Shown here: piece by piece, positions 8,762-17,756 of the stretch
Position numbering within the stretch: position 1 is the stretch's first letter
Layout: each line of letters opens with the position of its first letter
Source: UBA1181 sp045639525
GTDB taxonomy: Bacteria > Bacteroidota > Bacteroidia > Bacteroidales > Paludibacteraceae
Assembly (NCBI GenBank): GCA_045639525.1
Contig: JAZUDI010000024.1
Location: 1 to 64,000, forward strand
Length of the DNA stretch: 64,000 nucleotides
Reading direction: 5' to 3'
Position numbers and translations under genes: made by a program
The notes under the pieces: model-generated
Told to the model about the DNA's origin: nothing
Seen by the model: the letters and a program-made list of their open reading frames with translations, nothing else
The model's database searches: none

Positions 8762-9526
8762 TTACTTCTTGCTCATCTCCTCAGCGGCCAACTCTGGGTC
8801 GATAAGGATACGTCCGCAATACTCACAAACAATGATCTTCTTTCTGATACGGATATCCAATTGTCTTTGAGGTGGAATCTTGTTGAAGCATCCACCGCAA
8901 GCGTCACGCTCTACGGCAACAACGGCCAAACCGTTTCTTGCGTTCTTTCTGATTCTCTTGAATGCGGTAAGCAATCTCTCCTCGATCATGCCCTCGATCT
9001 CCTTCGCCTTGTCGCGGAGGTTCTCCTCCTCTTGCTTGGTCTCAGAAATCACCTCATCCAACTCCTTCTTCTTCAACTCCAAGTCTTCGTTTCTCTCAGA
9101 GATAAGGGTTTTAGCCTTCTCCAATTCATCTTTGCGGACGCCTGACAAGTTGATGGCCTCGTTGATACGCTTCTCGCTCAACTCGATTTCGAGTGTTTGG
9201 AACTCGATCTCCTTGGCAAGGTTCTCGTATTCACGGTTGTTGCGGACATTGTCTTGTTGCTCCTTGTACTTAGCGATAAGAGACTTTGAATTCTCGATGT
9301 CGGCCTTTCTTCCAGTGATAGAAGAGTCGATTTGTTGAATCTCCTCTGTCAAGTTAGCCACACGTGTGTTCAAACCTGCGATCTCGTCCTCCAAGTCTTG
9401 AACTTCCAATGGAAGGTCACCCCTCAATGTCTTGATCTTGTCGATCTCGGAGTTGACTAATTGAAGGTCGTAGAGCGCTTTAAGCTTCTCCTCTACGGTA
9501 ATCTCTTTCGAATCTTTCTCTGACAT
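8762..9526 (-). CDS. coiled-coil protein with C4 zinc ribbon
   Basis: This 254-residue protein is almost entirely a long antiparallel coiled-coil hairpin (about residues 10-195, heptads rich in K/E/L). It ends in a C4 zinc ribbon, CGGC and CEYC separated by 22 residues (about 206-235). The architecture matches the PF02591 zinc-ribbon family (CT398/CdsZ-like). In Bacteroidota it commonly sits beside the Nif3 gene, as here (3 nt gap). The biochemical role is not settled for most members. The gene is last in the rlmD-phosphoesterase-nif3-zinc ribbon operon. Confidence 0.85.
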   Translation of the reverse strand: MSEKDSKEITVEEKLKALYDLQLVNSEIDKIKTLRGDLPLEVQDLEDEIAGLNTRVANLTEEIQQIDSSITGRKADIENSKSLIAKYKEQQDNVRNNREYENLAKEIEFQTLEIELSEKRINEAINLSGVRKDELEKAKTLISERNEDLELKKKELDEVISETKQEEENLRDKAKEIEGMIEERLLTAFKRIRKNARNGLAVVAVERDACGGCFNKIPPQRQLDIRIRKKIIVCEYCGRILIDPELAAEEMSKK

Positions 9527-9529
9527 ACT

Positions 9530-10318
9530 TTATAAGTAATTTATCGGATTTGTTTTACTTTCTGATATATAGACTGCAAATTTAGGATTTATTTTTGAAA
9601 TTATCTCAAAAAATATCTCTTTTGTGAACTGTTCTGACTCAAAATGTCCAATATCCGCTACAATAATGCGCCCTTCCACATCAAAGAATTGGTGGTATTT
9701 GACATCAGCGGTGATGAAAACATCCGCTTGGGCTTTGATCGCGTTCTCTATGAATTCTGCCGATGAGCCTCCGCAGAGAGCGATTTTCTTTACGCTTTTT
9801 CCCTCTGAGAAGGCTGTGTGACGCACGCTACCCACCTTGAAAGTCTCCTTTACCCGTAGCAGGAATTGGCGCGCCTCCTCCGGTTGGGGCAGGTGGCCGA
9901 TAACGCCTAATCCGATCTCTTCTCCGTTCGCCTTTTCTATCTCCAGTGGCGAGTCGATTGATACCCCTAATTTCTCCGCCATTTTAGCGCTAACTCCGTT
10001 GGCGGCTTTGTCCATGCAGGTGTGGCTGGCGTAGATGGCAATGTCGTTTTTGATTGCTTTGATGATGCATCGTTCGACATAGTTTCTGCCGCAAATCTTC
10101 TTTTGCCCATGGAAAATGAGCGGATGGTGGGCGATGATGAGGTTACACCCCTTATGGATCGCCTCGTCGATTACCGTTTCCGTCACGTCCAGCGTGATCA
10201 AGACACCTGATACCTCCATCTCCGGCTCTCCCACCTGCATGCCGCAGTTGTCGTAGCTCTCTTGGTAGTGGAGTGGGGCATGTGCCTCTATGAGATTGGT
10301 TATATCATTGACCTTCAT
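9530..10318 (-). CDS. Nif3-like dinuclear metal-binding protein
   Basis: A 262-residue member of the NIF3/YbgI family, which forms toroidal hexamers with a two-metal site. Metal ligands are visible in NLIIAHHPLIF (two adjacent His, about 61-62) and in DIGHFESEQF near the C-terminus. Many Bacteroidota homologues are about 365 residues because a CutA-like domain is inserted. This is the short form without the insert. It has been linked to GTP cyclohydrolase I type 2 activity in some species, but the family function is uncertain. The start overlaps the phosphoesterase stop by 14 nt and the zinc-ribbon gene follows after 3 nt. Confidence 0.9.
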   Translation of the reverse strand: MKVNDITNLIEAHAPLHYQESYDNCGMQVGEPEMEVSGVLITLDVTETVIDEAIHKGCNLIIAHHPLIFHGQKKICGRNYVERCIIKAIKNDIAIYASHTCMDKAANGVSAKMAEKLGVSIDSPLEIEKANGEEIGLGVIGHLPQPEEARQFLLRVKETFKVGSVRHTAFSEGKSVKKIALCGGSSAEFIENAIKAQADVFITADVKYHQFFDVEGRIIVADIGHFESEQFTKEIFFEIISKINPKFAVYISESKTNPINYL

Positions 10319-11549
10319 GGCTCTCTTTACTCTTTTTCTTTAATGTGATGACCGTGTAGTTGGGCGATATGCCAAACCTGGCAGGCATTCCAACGCATCC
10401 TACACCTCTTGAAACATAAATCTGCTTGCCGTTTTTCTGGTAGAGGCCTTCGCAGTAGCCTGACAAGAAGCATTCCTTTATCATCCTCTCCAATCGAACA
10501 ATTTGCTTGAGAAGGGGTACATCGTTCCACGAACCGAAATCTATGCCGAATTGCCCACCATGGGTGTGTCCGCTGAGCGATAGTAGGATATCTGTCGAGT
10601 CTCGTAAATCTTTTGCCTTCCAAGTGACGGGGTCGTGGGAGAGGAGAATCTTCACCTTGTATGGTTCTGTGCCGCTATAGGCTTTAGGGAAGTTCGCCTT
10701 CTCGTTCCATATTGGAGCGACGCCCCAATTCTCAATGCCGATGAAGGCGATGGTGTCTTCTCCTCTGTTTACGAGGTAGTGGTCGTTTAGCAATAGTTCG
10801 AATCCGAAATCCCTGATTTTCTGTCGAATGGCGATTTCATTCATCGATTTCAGATCTTCGTCGTCCCATTCGTAGTACAAGCCGTAATCATGGTTGCCTA
10901 AGATCGCCAACTTCTTCTCCTCGCTTTGCAATTTGTCGAACACATAATTCCACCCGTTGCATTCTGTGGCGAAGTTGTTGACCATATCGCCGGTGAAGAC
11001 GATGATGTCGGCGTGTTGGGCGTTCAGGGAGTCGAATAGCGGTTCTAATCTTTTCTGCGACTTGGCGAAGCTGCCTAGGTGCATGTCGCTGAATTGGAGA
11101 ATCCTGTATCCGTCGAATGAGTCTGGCAACTCCTCAAGTTCTATGGTCTGTTCCACTTTGTGGAAGTTGAACCGGCCGAAATTAATTGCGTAGAAACTCG
11201 CTAAAAAGGCCAGCGCAGCCGCCACATAGCCGAAATGTTGGATTTTTCTCCACCGTTTGCCTGTTTTGTAAAAGATAAGGTCGAAGGTGCAGAATGTCAG
11301 TTTGGTGGCGTAAACCATCACGAGCACACATACAAACATGGTCATTTGGTATTGTGTCGTGGGGGATACGATATGGTTGATATTTAAGAATATCGCAAAG
11401 GATGCCACCAAGAAATAGACGGAGATGATCCAATGTAAAATCTTCGTGGATTTGTTGATTCTATTGCGCATAAACCTGCTGTAGAGGTAGATGTCCGGCA
11501 ATAGGACCAACAATATGATCAATATGACGGTGATGGGATAGACGTGCAT
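10305..11549 (-). CDS. membrane-anchored calcineurin-like metallophosphoesterase
   Basis: The 414-residue protein begins with four hydrophobic segments (about 4-24, 38-56, 68-95 and 104-122). A calcineurin-type phosphoesterase domain follows, with metal-ligand motifs in order: FSDMHLG, FTGDMVNN, LGNHDYG and SGHTHGGQ. This resembles the YkuE/YaeI group, some of which act on lipid pyrophosphates such as UDP-diacylglucosamine. Substrate assignment here is not possible. The active site probably faces the membrane surface. The gene lies between rlmD (10 nt upstream) and nif3 (14 nt overlap), within an operon. Confidence 0.85.
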   Translation of the reverse strand: MHVYPITVILIILLVLLPDIYLYSRFMRNRINKSTKILHWIISVYFLVASFAIFLNINHIVSPTTQYQMTMFVCVLVMVYATKLTFCTFDLIFYKTGKRWRKIQHFGYVAAALAFLASFYAINFGRFNFHKVEQTIELEELPDSFDGYRILQFSDMHLGSFAKSQKRLEPLFDSLNAQHADIIVFTGDMVNNFATECNGWNYVFDKLQSEEKKLAILGNHDYGLYYEWDDEDLKSMNEIAIRQKIRDFGFELLLNDHYLVNRGEDTIAFIGIENWGVAPIWNEKANFPKAYSGTEPYKVKILLSHDPVTWKAKDLRDSTDILLSLSGHTHGGQFGIDFGSWNDVPLLKQIVRLERMIKECFLSGYCEGLYQKNGKQIYVSRGVGCVGMPARFGISPNYTVITLKKKSKESHEGQ

Positions 11550-11559
11550 ATCGGGAATC

Positions 11560-12972
11560 TTAATTTTCCTTCAATTCAAGCGCTACCACATTTTCTACAT
11601 GATGGGTATGCGGGAACATATCCACCGGTTGCACCTTGGTCACCTTGTACTTGCAGTCGAGCAGATTGAGGTCTCTCGCTTGCGTGGCTGGATTACAACT
11701 AACGTAAACGATTCGCTTAGGCTCCGCGTCGAGGATGACATCCACTACGTCTGGGTGCATGCCGTCGCGAGGAGGGTCGGTGATGATGACGTCTGGTCTG
11801 CCGTGTTGCGCCACAAACCCCTTGGTAAGGATGTTCTTCATGTCGCCTGCGTAGAAGAGTGTGTTCGCAATTTTGTTGTTCTCCGCATTCACTTTGGCGT
11901 CCTCGATCGCCTCCGGTACATATTCGATGCCGATCACTTGCTTGGCCATCTTCGCCACGAAGCAGGCGATGGTACCTGTTCCTGTGTAAAGGTCATATAC
12001 CAATTCGTTGCCGGTAAGTTGGGCGAAGTTCCTTGCCACTTTATATAGTTCGTAAGCTTGTTTGCTGTTGGTTTGATAGAAGGATTTCGGGCCGATCTTG
12101 AATTTGAGCCCCTCCATCTCCTCGAAGATGTGGTCACGTCCCTTGAATACGAATGTCTCTTGGTCGGTGATGGTGTCGTTGCACTTTCCGTTGATGACAT
12201 AGATGAGGGAGGTGATCTGCGGGAATTGCTCTACAAGGTGGTTGAGCAGCCCTTCACGCTTCTCCTTGTCCTCGTGGTAGAATACGACGGTGAGCATCAC
12301 TTCGCCTGTGCTGGCGGTGCGGACGACGATCGTACGGAGGAAACCCTCTTTGTTTCTGAGGTCAAAGAATGGCAGGTCGTTGGCGAAGGCGTATGCCTTG
12401 ATGCAATCACGGATTTGGTCGCAGATTTCGTGCTGAAGGTGGCACTTGTCGATGTCCAAAACCTTGTCGAACATACCTGGAATGTGGAATCCGAGCGCGT
12501 TCATATTGTCGAATTTCTCTCCTGCGGCCACCTGCTCGTAGGTCAACCACTTTTTGTTGGAGAAGGTGAATTCGAGTTTGTTGCGGTAGCGGATGATATC
12601 CTCCGATCCGAGGATAGGGGAGATCTCCGGCAACTCCACTTTGCCGATTCTTGTGAGGTTGTTGTATACTTGCTCTTGCTTCGCTTTGATTTGGTCTTCG
12701 TAAGGGAGGATCTGCCATTTGCAACCTCCGCAAACACCATAGTGGGAGCAAAATGCCTCGGCACGACGTTCGGAGAATTTGTGGATTTTCACTACGCGGC
12801 CCTCCATGTAACTGTTTTTCTTGCGCGTTACCTGTAGGTCCACGATGTCGCCGGGTACGACAAACTGGGTGAATACGACCATGTCGTTTATGCGGGCGAT
12901 TGCTTTGCCTTCATTGGCTACGCCTGTGATTTCAATATTTTCCAACAACGGAAGTTCCTTCTTTCGTGCCAT
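11560..12972 (-). CDS. rlmD: 23S rRNA (uracil-5)-methyltransferase, RlmD/RumA family
   Basis: This SAM-dependent enzyme methylates C5 of a uracil in 23S rRNA (U1939 for E. coli RlmD; a related RNA uracil target cannot be excluded). It has an N-terminal TRAM domain (about 10-65) and an Fe-S cluster motif C-x5-C-x2-C (CSHYGVCGGC) with the fourth Cys in DKCHLQ. The SAM motif is DLYTGTGTIA, followed by TDPPRDGMHP and the catalytic YVSCNPATQARDL. I use the ATG at 12972 (470 residues) rather than the upstream in-frame TTG at 12996. The ATG is followed by the typical MARKKELPLLENIEI start, and the TTG lies only ~10 nt from the -7 box. It heads a four-gene operon. Confidence 0.92.
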   Translation of the reverse strand: MARKKELPLLENIEITGVANEGKAIARINDMVVFTQFVVPGDIVDLQVTRKKNSYMEGRVVKIHKFSERRAEAFCSHYGVCGGCKWQILPYEDQIKAKQEQVYNNLTRIGKVELPEISPILGSEDIIRYRNKLEFTFSNKKWLTYEQVAAGEKFDNMNALGFHIPGMFDKVLDIDKCHLQHEICDQIRDCIKAYAFANDLPFFDLRNKEGFLRTIVVRTASTGEVMLTVVFYHEDKEKREGLLNHLVEQFPQITSLIYVINGKCNDTITDQETFVFKGRDHIFEEMEGLKFKIGPKSFYQTNSKQAYELYKVARNFAQLTGNELVYDLYTGTGTIACFVAKMAKQVIGIEYVPEAIEDAKVNAENNKIANTLFYAGDMKNILTKGFVAQHGRPDVIITDPPRDGMHPDVVDVILDAEPKRIVYVSCNPATQARDLNLLDCKYKVTKVQPVDMFPHTHHVENVVALELKEN

Positions 12973-13006
12973 TTTTCTTGTTGTCAAGTTATACAATAAT
13001 GCCTTG

Positions 13007-13014
13007 CAAAGATA
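13007..13014 (-). promoter_or_regulatory. -7 box for the rlmD operon
   Basis: Minus-strand TATCTTTG, a perfect TAnnTTTG match, 34 nt upstream of the ATG at 12972. It supports that ATG as the true start. It also marks the boundary between the core genome and the accessory island to its right. Confidence 0.65.
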
Positions 13015-13318
13015 GGGAAGATTTGAGAATTAAGAGTCATGAATTTAGAATAATTTGTACACCAATTTGCTGCATTTTCTTGATTTAGAATGTTTCTTGA
13101 CATATAGAAGTAGCAATTGAGCCATCTTATTTTATGTGTATGCGTGTGTGTTGACATCTCTATAGTCAAAAGTTTGACGAAATAATCAAAAATTTTTTAT
13201 AAAAATATTTAATCAAATAGACCAATACTTCGCTTGTTTTTGGTAACTTAGCAGCCAAAGGCTGCGAGTCCACATCAATCATGTGCTTTTGAAAGGCTCG
13301 CAACCCAATCTTGAAACG
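13015..13318. other. left flank of the defence island, non-coding
   Basis: About 300 bases without a gene, very A+T-rich. A perfect hairpin GCAGCC-AAA-GGCTGC is at 13251-13265. No attachment-site repeat matching the right flank (23529-23736) could be found by eye, and no integrase or tRNA gene is present. Confidence 0.4.
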
Positions 13319-13408
13319 ATGATGCAAATTGTAAGAGTCCTCGAAACACAGGTAGATGATCTGTTGCGATTTGATGAATTGTCAGAGATAGAATCAAACG
13401 TAGAGTAA
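13319..13408 (+). pseudogene. 29-codon ORF, probable gene remnant
   Basis: An ATG-ATG start is followed by 29 sense codons of credible protein composition (MMQIVRVLETQVDDLLRFDE and onward). The open frame extends upstream without a stop to about 13246, but without another ATG. It lies directly before a gene that lacks its N-terminal half. It could be the remnant of a decayed gene or a leader peptide. I cannot assign a family. Confidence 0.25.
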
Positions 13409-13443
13409 TCATTGGATTAAATTCAAATGACTTCAAAAGAAAT

Positions 13444-14160
13444 ATGAAGATAGACAACAACACCGATATACAGGGCATGAAGGCTATTGTCCTCCCAAAG
13501 ACAGGTCTTGTAGAGAAAAGTAGACAAGGTGTTGACCGCATGTTTGCCATTAGTATCTCTGAAGGCAAGCCTATTCCCGATTACTCTCTGACCGATGAGT
13601 GGCAGGTATGTCTACGACTCTCTGGCGAAATCAAGTATCCTGCCTTCATGCTCTATGCCCGTGAGTTGCAAAATGACCGACCAGCAAACAACAAACTTAA
13701 CGTATTCGACCTTCTTGCTCTCTTCCGTGCTTCGCAAGGCGAAAGCCAACGCCATACAAATGAGGTAACACTACGCAAACTTATTGACGACGGATTACTC
13801 ATCTCAGCACAAGATGGCTATAAGTTGTCTGATAGGTATTATGAAATCATCAAGAATGTCGGAACTGTCGAGGACAACAGAAAGGATGATACTGTAAATG
13901 TCCCAGTAAATGATACGGTAAAATTACCTCAACTTACTGAAAGACAAAAGAAAATTTATCATATCATAAAAGATGGCACGATAAATGACACTGCAAATGA
14001 TACTGTAAATGATACTGTAACCGCCAAAGCATTATCAGAATCATTAGGCACCAGTATTATAATCATAAAACGTGATCTTGCTGCCATGCAATCAATGGGT
14101 GTCATCATACGTGTAGGAAGTGACAAAACAGGTCATTGGAAAGTGATAGATGCCGAATAA
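13444..14160 (+). CDS. truncated ATP-binding regulator: C-terminal half with winged helix
   Basis: The 238-residue product matches the C-terminal half of Bacteroidota 'ATP-binding / putative transcriptional regulator' proteins (AlbA_2 DNA-binding domain plus GHKL-like ATPase). The motif GLVEKSRQGVDRMF (about 20-33) corresponds to the conserved IEKxGTGIxRM of that family. A C-terminal winged-helix follows (LTERQKKIYHIIKDG to the end). The N-terminal ~200-250 residues usual for the family are absent, so it is either a remnant or a stand-alone regulator. Two runs of a 12-nt repeat encode NDTV units in the linker (about 148-157 and 178-194). It is the first gene of the defence operon, 20 nt before the RM gene, and would be placed to regulate it. 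Confidence 0.6.
   Translation: MKIDNNTDIQGMKAIVLPKTGLVEKSRQGVDRMFAISISEGKPIPDYSLTDEWQVCLRLSGEIKYPAFMLYARELQNDRPANNKLNVFDLLALFRASQGESQRHTNEVTLRKLIDDGLLISAQDGYKLSDRYYEIIKNVGTVEDNRKDDTVNVPVNDTVKLPQLTERQKKIYHIIKDGTINDTANDTVNDTVTAKALSESLGTSIIIIKRDLAAMQSMGVIIRVGSDKTGHWKVIDAE
13976..14023 (+). repeat. 12-nt in-frame tandem repeat in the regulator linker
   Basis: Three adjacent copies of a unit close to AATGATACTGTA encode ND-T-A/V repeats, with two diverged copies upstream at about 13885-13920. The period is a multiple of three, so copy-number change would alter linker length without breaking the frame. Confidence 0.7.
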
Positions 14161-14180
14161 CTGATAAATAGGTAATAACA

Positions 14181-16454
14181 ATGGATGTTCAAATAAAAGA
14201 CAATAAAATATACGCACCTCTGAAAGATAAGTGGTTAGTGTTAAAGCCAGAAGAAGAAGTGCGACAAAGGTACATCTGCCGATTGGCGGATAGCTATGGC
14301 TATGACTTTAAGCAGATGGATCAGGAGCTGAAAGTCACAAACTCTCATCGAGGTCAAGGATCTGCACGTGCTGATATTGTTGTATGGAAGTCAGCTCAAG
14401 ACAAGAATAACAGCAAGAGTGCTTTCATTGTTGTAGAGTGCAAAGCAGAAAGTGTAACTATTCGTAAAGAAGATTACTATCAAGGTTACAATTATGCAGC
14501 ATGGGCAGGTGCAGATTTCTTTGTTACCACTAATCTCAAGGAGACACGTATCTTTAAGGTAGTGAAGGGTGAGATACCTAAAAAACTTGAAGAGATTGTA
14601 GATATTCCTACTGCCGAAATGGCAAATAACGAGAAGAAAGTCAAGGAACTACTCAACCAAACTAAGGCTTTTACTCGTGATGAATTCTCTCGTCTTCTAT
14701 ACAAGTGCCACAATATCATTCGTAATAACGATAAACTTTCTCCAGAAGCAGCTTTTGATGAGATAAGTAAAATCTTGTTCATCAAAATCCGCTATGAACG
14801 CGATAATACTGGCACTCAGATCTTTTCGAAAGATGCTTTTCTAAAAGCCAAGGCAAGTTACAATTCATACAAATCAAAAGATGCCCCTGAATTTTATCAA
14901 TTCTTGTTTGAGAAGACCAAGGAAGATTTCTCTAAAGATAATCTGTTTGAGCCTACCGAAACAATACGTATTCGTGAAACCAGCTTTGAAAAGATTGTCG
15001 AGGAATTACAGATATACAATCTTTCTACAACCTCTGACGATGTAAAAGGTATTGCTTTTGAGAAATTCCTTGGACGTACATTCCGTGGTGAACTTGGTCA
15101 GTTCTTCACTCCTCGAACTATTGTTGATTTCATGGTGTCTGCCCTTGACCCTCAAGAAGGGGAATATGTATGTGACCCTTGCTGTGGAAGTGGAGGTTTC
15201 TTGATTCGCGCGTTTGAATATGTTCGAGAACAAATAGAAAACGAACTTGAAGAGCGCAAGGAAGAAGTGAAAACTCAGCTCATACCGGAAAACTATGATG
15301 ACTTAAAGACGAAAGATCAGGAGGTCATTGATGCTAAGGTGTCTGATGCTTTTGCGAAAATGAACTATGAAGTTGACATTAGCAACGAAAAAGGCCGTCT
15401 TCGCAGCCTTTCGTTCAACTGCATCTACGGTACGGACGCCAATCCAAGAATGGCGCGTACCGCAAAGATGAATATGATCATGCATGGTGATGGTCACGGT
15501 GGCGTACACCATCATGATGGTCTCTTGAATGTCAATGGCATTTGGGACGGACGCTTTGATGTAATCCTGACCAATCCGCCTTTCGGTTCTCGTGTTGACA
15601 AGGATATTAAGATAACAGAGGCAGATAGGTTTACAGACGAAGCAAAAATTAATGCTTATATCAAGCGTTATGGTGACGAGTACCTTAATGCTCTAAAGCA
15701 AGTAAACGACCATATAGGAGAATCGCTTCTTGACCAGTTCGGTGTTGGCAAGCTTAGCGGTCTTACAGAAGTACTCTTCATTGATCGTTGCATCAATCTG
15801 CTTAAACCTGGTGGACGTTTGGGTATTGTTCTGCCAGAAGGCGTATTGAATAATACCAATCTTCAGAATGTACGTGAATACTTTGAAGGTAGAGCAAAGA
15901 TACTACTTATTGTATCTATTCCCCAGGAGGTTTTCATGGCTGCAGGTGCTACCGTTAAGCCAAGCCTAATGTTCTTCAAACGTTTCACAGAGGATGATCA
16001 GAAACAGTATGACGACATCAAGGAACAGGCATATTTAGAAGTGCGTGACAAGTATGCATTCGAACTACACGCTATAGAAGAAGAACTAGCAAAGAATGGC
16101 AAAAATGCCAAACCGGCAGCCGAGAAGAAGATACTCCGTGCAAGGAAAAAGGAAATAGAAGCTGCCATAGAGACAGAAGCCAAGGCGTTGATTAAACAAC
16201 GTTTTGATTACGTTATTCCAATTGCAGACATCAAGCGTGCTGGCATCAACTCTATTGGTATAAAGATTGAGAATGACCTTGAACCACTTCTTGAAGAGTT
16301 TACCAAGTACCGCAAGGAGAATAATCTATGGTACAAACCTCATGTCGTAAAATCATACCATTACAATGATGATGGCAATATGACACGCTCAACAGAAGTA
16401 GATGGCTTCATGGTCAAGGAAGACGAGGTTTTCTATAATGCAAAGAAACATTGA
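14181..16454 (+). CDS. restriction-methylation fusion: PD-(D/E)XK nuclease plus N6-adenine DNA methyltransferase
   Basis: This 757-residue protein joins a type I HSDR_N-like nuclease domain to a HsdM-type methyltransferase. Nuclease residues are visible: D65, E86-x-K88 and Q101. The methyltransferase has LGQFFTPR (about 305-312, upstream of motif I), SAM motif I DPCCGSGGFL (about 332-341) and catalytic NPPF (465-468). A lysine/glutamate-rich helical region near the C-terminus (about 610-690) may mediate assembly. The next gene encodes a specificity subunit, and no HsdR helicase/translocase is present. The layout therefore resembles the two-gene BcgI (type IIB) arrangement, RM polypeptide plus S subunit, rather than a three-gene type I system. 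Family assignment is firm; the type IIB-like mode is inferred. Confidence 0.88.
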   Translation: MDVQIKDNKIYAPLKDKWLVLKPEEEVRQRYICRLADSYGYDFKQMDQELKVTNSHRGQGSARADIVVWKSAQDKNNSKSAFIVVECKAESVTIRKEDYYQGYNYAAWAGADFFVTTNLKETRIFKVVKGEIPKKLEEIVDIPTAEMANNEKKVKELLNQTKAFTRDEFSRLLYKCHNIIRNNDKLSPEAAFDEISKILFIKIRYERDNTGTQIFSKDAFLKAKASYNSYKSKDAPEFYQFLFEKTKEDFSKDNLFEPTETIRIRETSFEKIVEELQIYNLSTTSDDVKGIAFEKFLGRTFRGELGQFFTPRTIVDFMVSALDPQEGEYVCDPCCGSGGFLIRAFEYVREQIENELEERKEEVKTQLIPENYDDLKTKDQEVIDAKVSDAFAKMNYEVDISNEKGRLRSLSFNCIYGTDANPRMARTAKMNMIMHGDGHGGVHHHDGLLNVNGIWDGRFDVILTNPPFGSRVDKDIKITEADRFTDEAKINAYIKRYGDEYLNALKQVNDHIGESLLDQFGVGKLSGLTEVLFIDRCINLLKPGGRLGIVLPEGVLNNTNLQNVREYFEGRAKILLIVSIPQEVFMAAGATVKPSLMFFKRFTEDDQKQYDDIKEQAYLEVRDKYAFELHAIEEELAKNGKNAKPAAEKKILRARKKEIEAAIETEAKALIKQRFDYVIPIADIKRAGINSIGIKIENDLEPLLEEFTKYRKENNLWYKPHVVKSYHYNDDGNMTRSTEVDGFMVKEDEVFYNAKKH

Positions 16455-16455
16455 T

Positions 16456-17754
16456 ATGGTTACGATAACATACAAATTCCTCCATTTTGCAAATCTAAAG
16501 GACATTCCGAACTGGAGTGTCCAATATGCAGATGAGGAAGATCTTGGTTTCACAAAGAAATTCCCTATGGCAAGAATAGGATCTTTCCTCGTGAAAAGTC
16601 GCGATATTATCGAGGTGCAGGACGATGTTGAATACAAGCAAGTAACTCTCAAAATCAACAACGGAGGTGTTGTGCCACGAAATAATGGTGCTACACTCAA
16701 AGGCTCTAAGATAGGAACAAAACGCCAGCATGTTATCCATGCAGGACAATTCATCATGTCTAAGATTGATGCTCGAAATGGTGCATACGGTATCGTTCCA
16801 GCAGAACTTGAAGGAGCTATTGTAACTAATGACTTCCCTGTATTTGATGTTGACATAGAGAAGGTCATTCCTCAATTCCTAGTTCTTGTATCCACAACAG
16901 ACAAATTCGTAGAGTTTGCCCGCAAATGCAGCAGCGGTACCACGAACCGTAAGCGCATTGATATTGCCGCTTTCCTTAATCAGCAGATTCCTTTACCGAG
17001 CATAGAGGAACAAAAGAAGATTTTGGAAGTGTATAATGCTCAAGCAAACCAAGTATCCAAACTTGAGACTGATATTAGAGACGTGTCGGATTCTATTGTT
17101 CCATATATTAAGTCAGCACTTTACATATCATCTAAAGATAGACAAATCCAATCAAACAATGAAAAGTATAAAATGTTCGGTTTTGTTCATCTTAACACGA
17201 TAGATAGATGGGATATCTGGAATATAAATGATAGGTCTTTGATTCCTAGATTCCCAGAAATTCGTTTGTCAGGATTAATAAGACTGCAGAGTGGAAAATT
17301 TCTGTCTAAAAAAGATTTTCTTGACGGTGATTACCCAGTTTATGGCGGTAATGGAATAACTGGTTATCATAATGATTTTTGCTATCAAGGAAAACGATTA
17401 GTTATAGGTCGTGTAGGTGAGTACTGTGGAAATGTCCACCTGATAGATGGTAATTATTGGGTAACAGACAATGCTCTTAAAGTCGATTTAATATCAGATA
17501 AGGTATCTTTGGAATATATGGAACTTGCACTTTTAGCTTTAGAGCTGGGGCGCTATAGAATAGTTTCTGCGCAACCCTCCATTTCGCAATCAACAATACT
17601 GTCACTGTCTATACCTGTTCCAAACAAAGTTGACCAAGACCAATTGATAACACAAGTGGATAAGATGAGGAGTATCGTATCCCAAAAAAACAAGTATGCA
17701 AATCAACTAATAATAAAAGCAAAAGAACAATTTTATAAAACAATATTCGAATAA
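16456..17754 (+). CDS. restriction-modification specificity subunit (HsdS-like)
   Basis: The 432-residue protein has two target-recognition domains separated by conserved helices, the normal S-subunit plan. TRD1 covers about 1-165 and ends in SGTTNRKRIDIAAFLNQQIPLPSIEEQKKI, followed by a coiled coil. TRD2 (about 275-400) has the classic YPVYGGNGITGYH and VIGRVGEYCGNV motifs. I choose the ATG at 16456, one base after the RM stop codon. In-frame ATGs at 16402 and 16438 lie inside the preceding gene. The 3' half is visibly richer in A+T than the 5' half, compatible with TRD exchange. PtuA follows 2 nt later. Confidence 0.88.
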   Translation: MVTITYKFLHFANLKDIPNWSVQYADEEDLGFTKKFPMARIGSFLVKSRDIIEVQDDVEYKQVTLKINNGGVVPRNNGATLKGSKIGTKRQHVIHAGQFIMSKIDARNGAYGIVPAELEGAIVTNDFPVFDVDIEKVIPQFLVLVSTTDKFVEFARKCSSGTTNRKRIDIAAFLNQQIPLPSIEEQKKILEVYNAQANQVSKLETDIRDVSDSIVPYIKSALYISSKDRQIQSNNEKYKMFGFVHLNTIDRWDIWNINDRSLIPRFPEIRLSGLIRLQSGKFLSKKDFLDGDYPVYGGNGITGYHNDFCYQGKRLVIGRVGEYCGNVHLIDGNYWVTDNALKVDLISDKVSLEYMELALLALELGRYRIVSAQPSISQSTILSLSIPVPNKVDQDQLITQVDKMRSIVSQKNKYANQLIIKAKEQFYKTIFE

Positions 17755-17756
17755 TC

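Noticed and set aside
14181..17754. Classical three-gene type I RM system
   Set aside because: There is no HsdR helicase/translocase in the window, and the nuclease domain is part of the methylase polypeptide.
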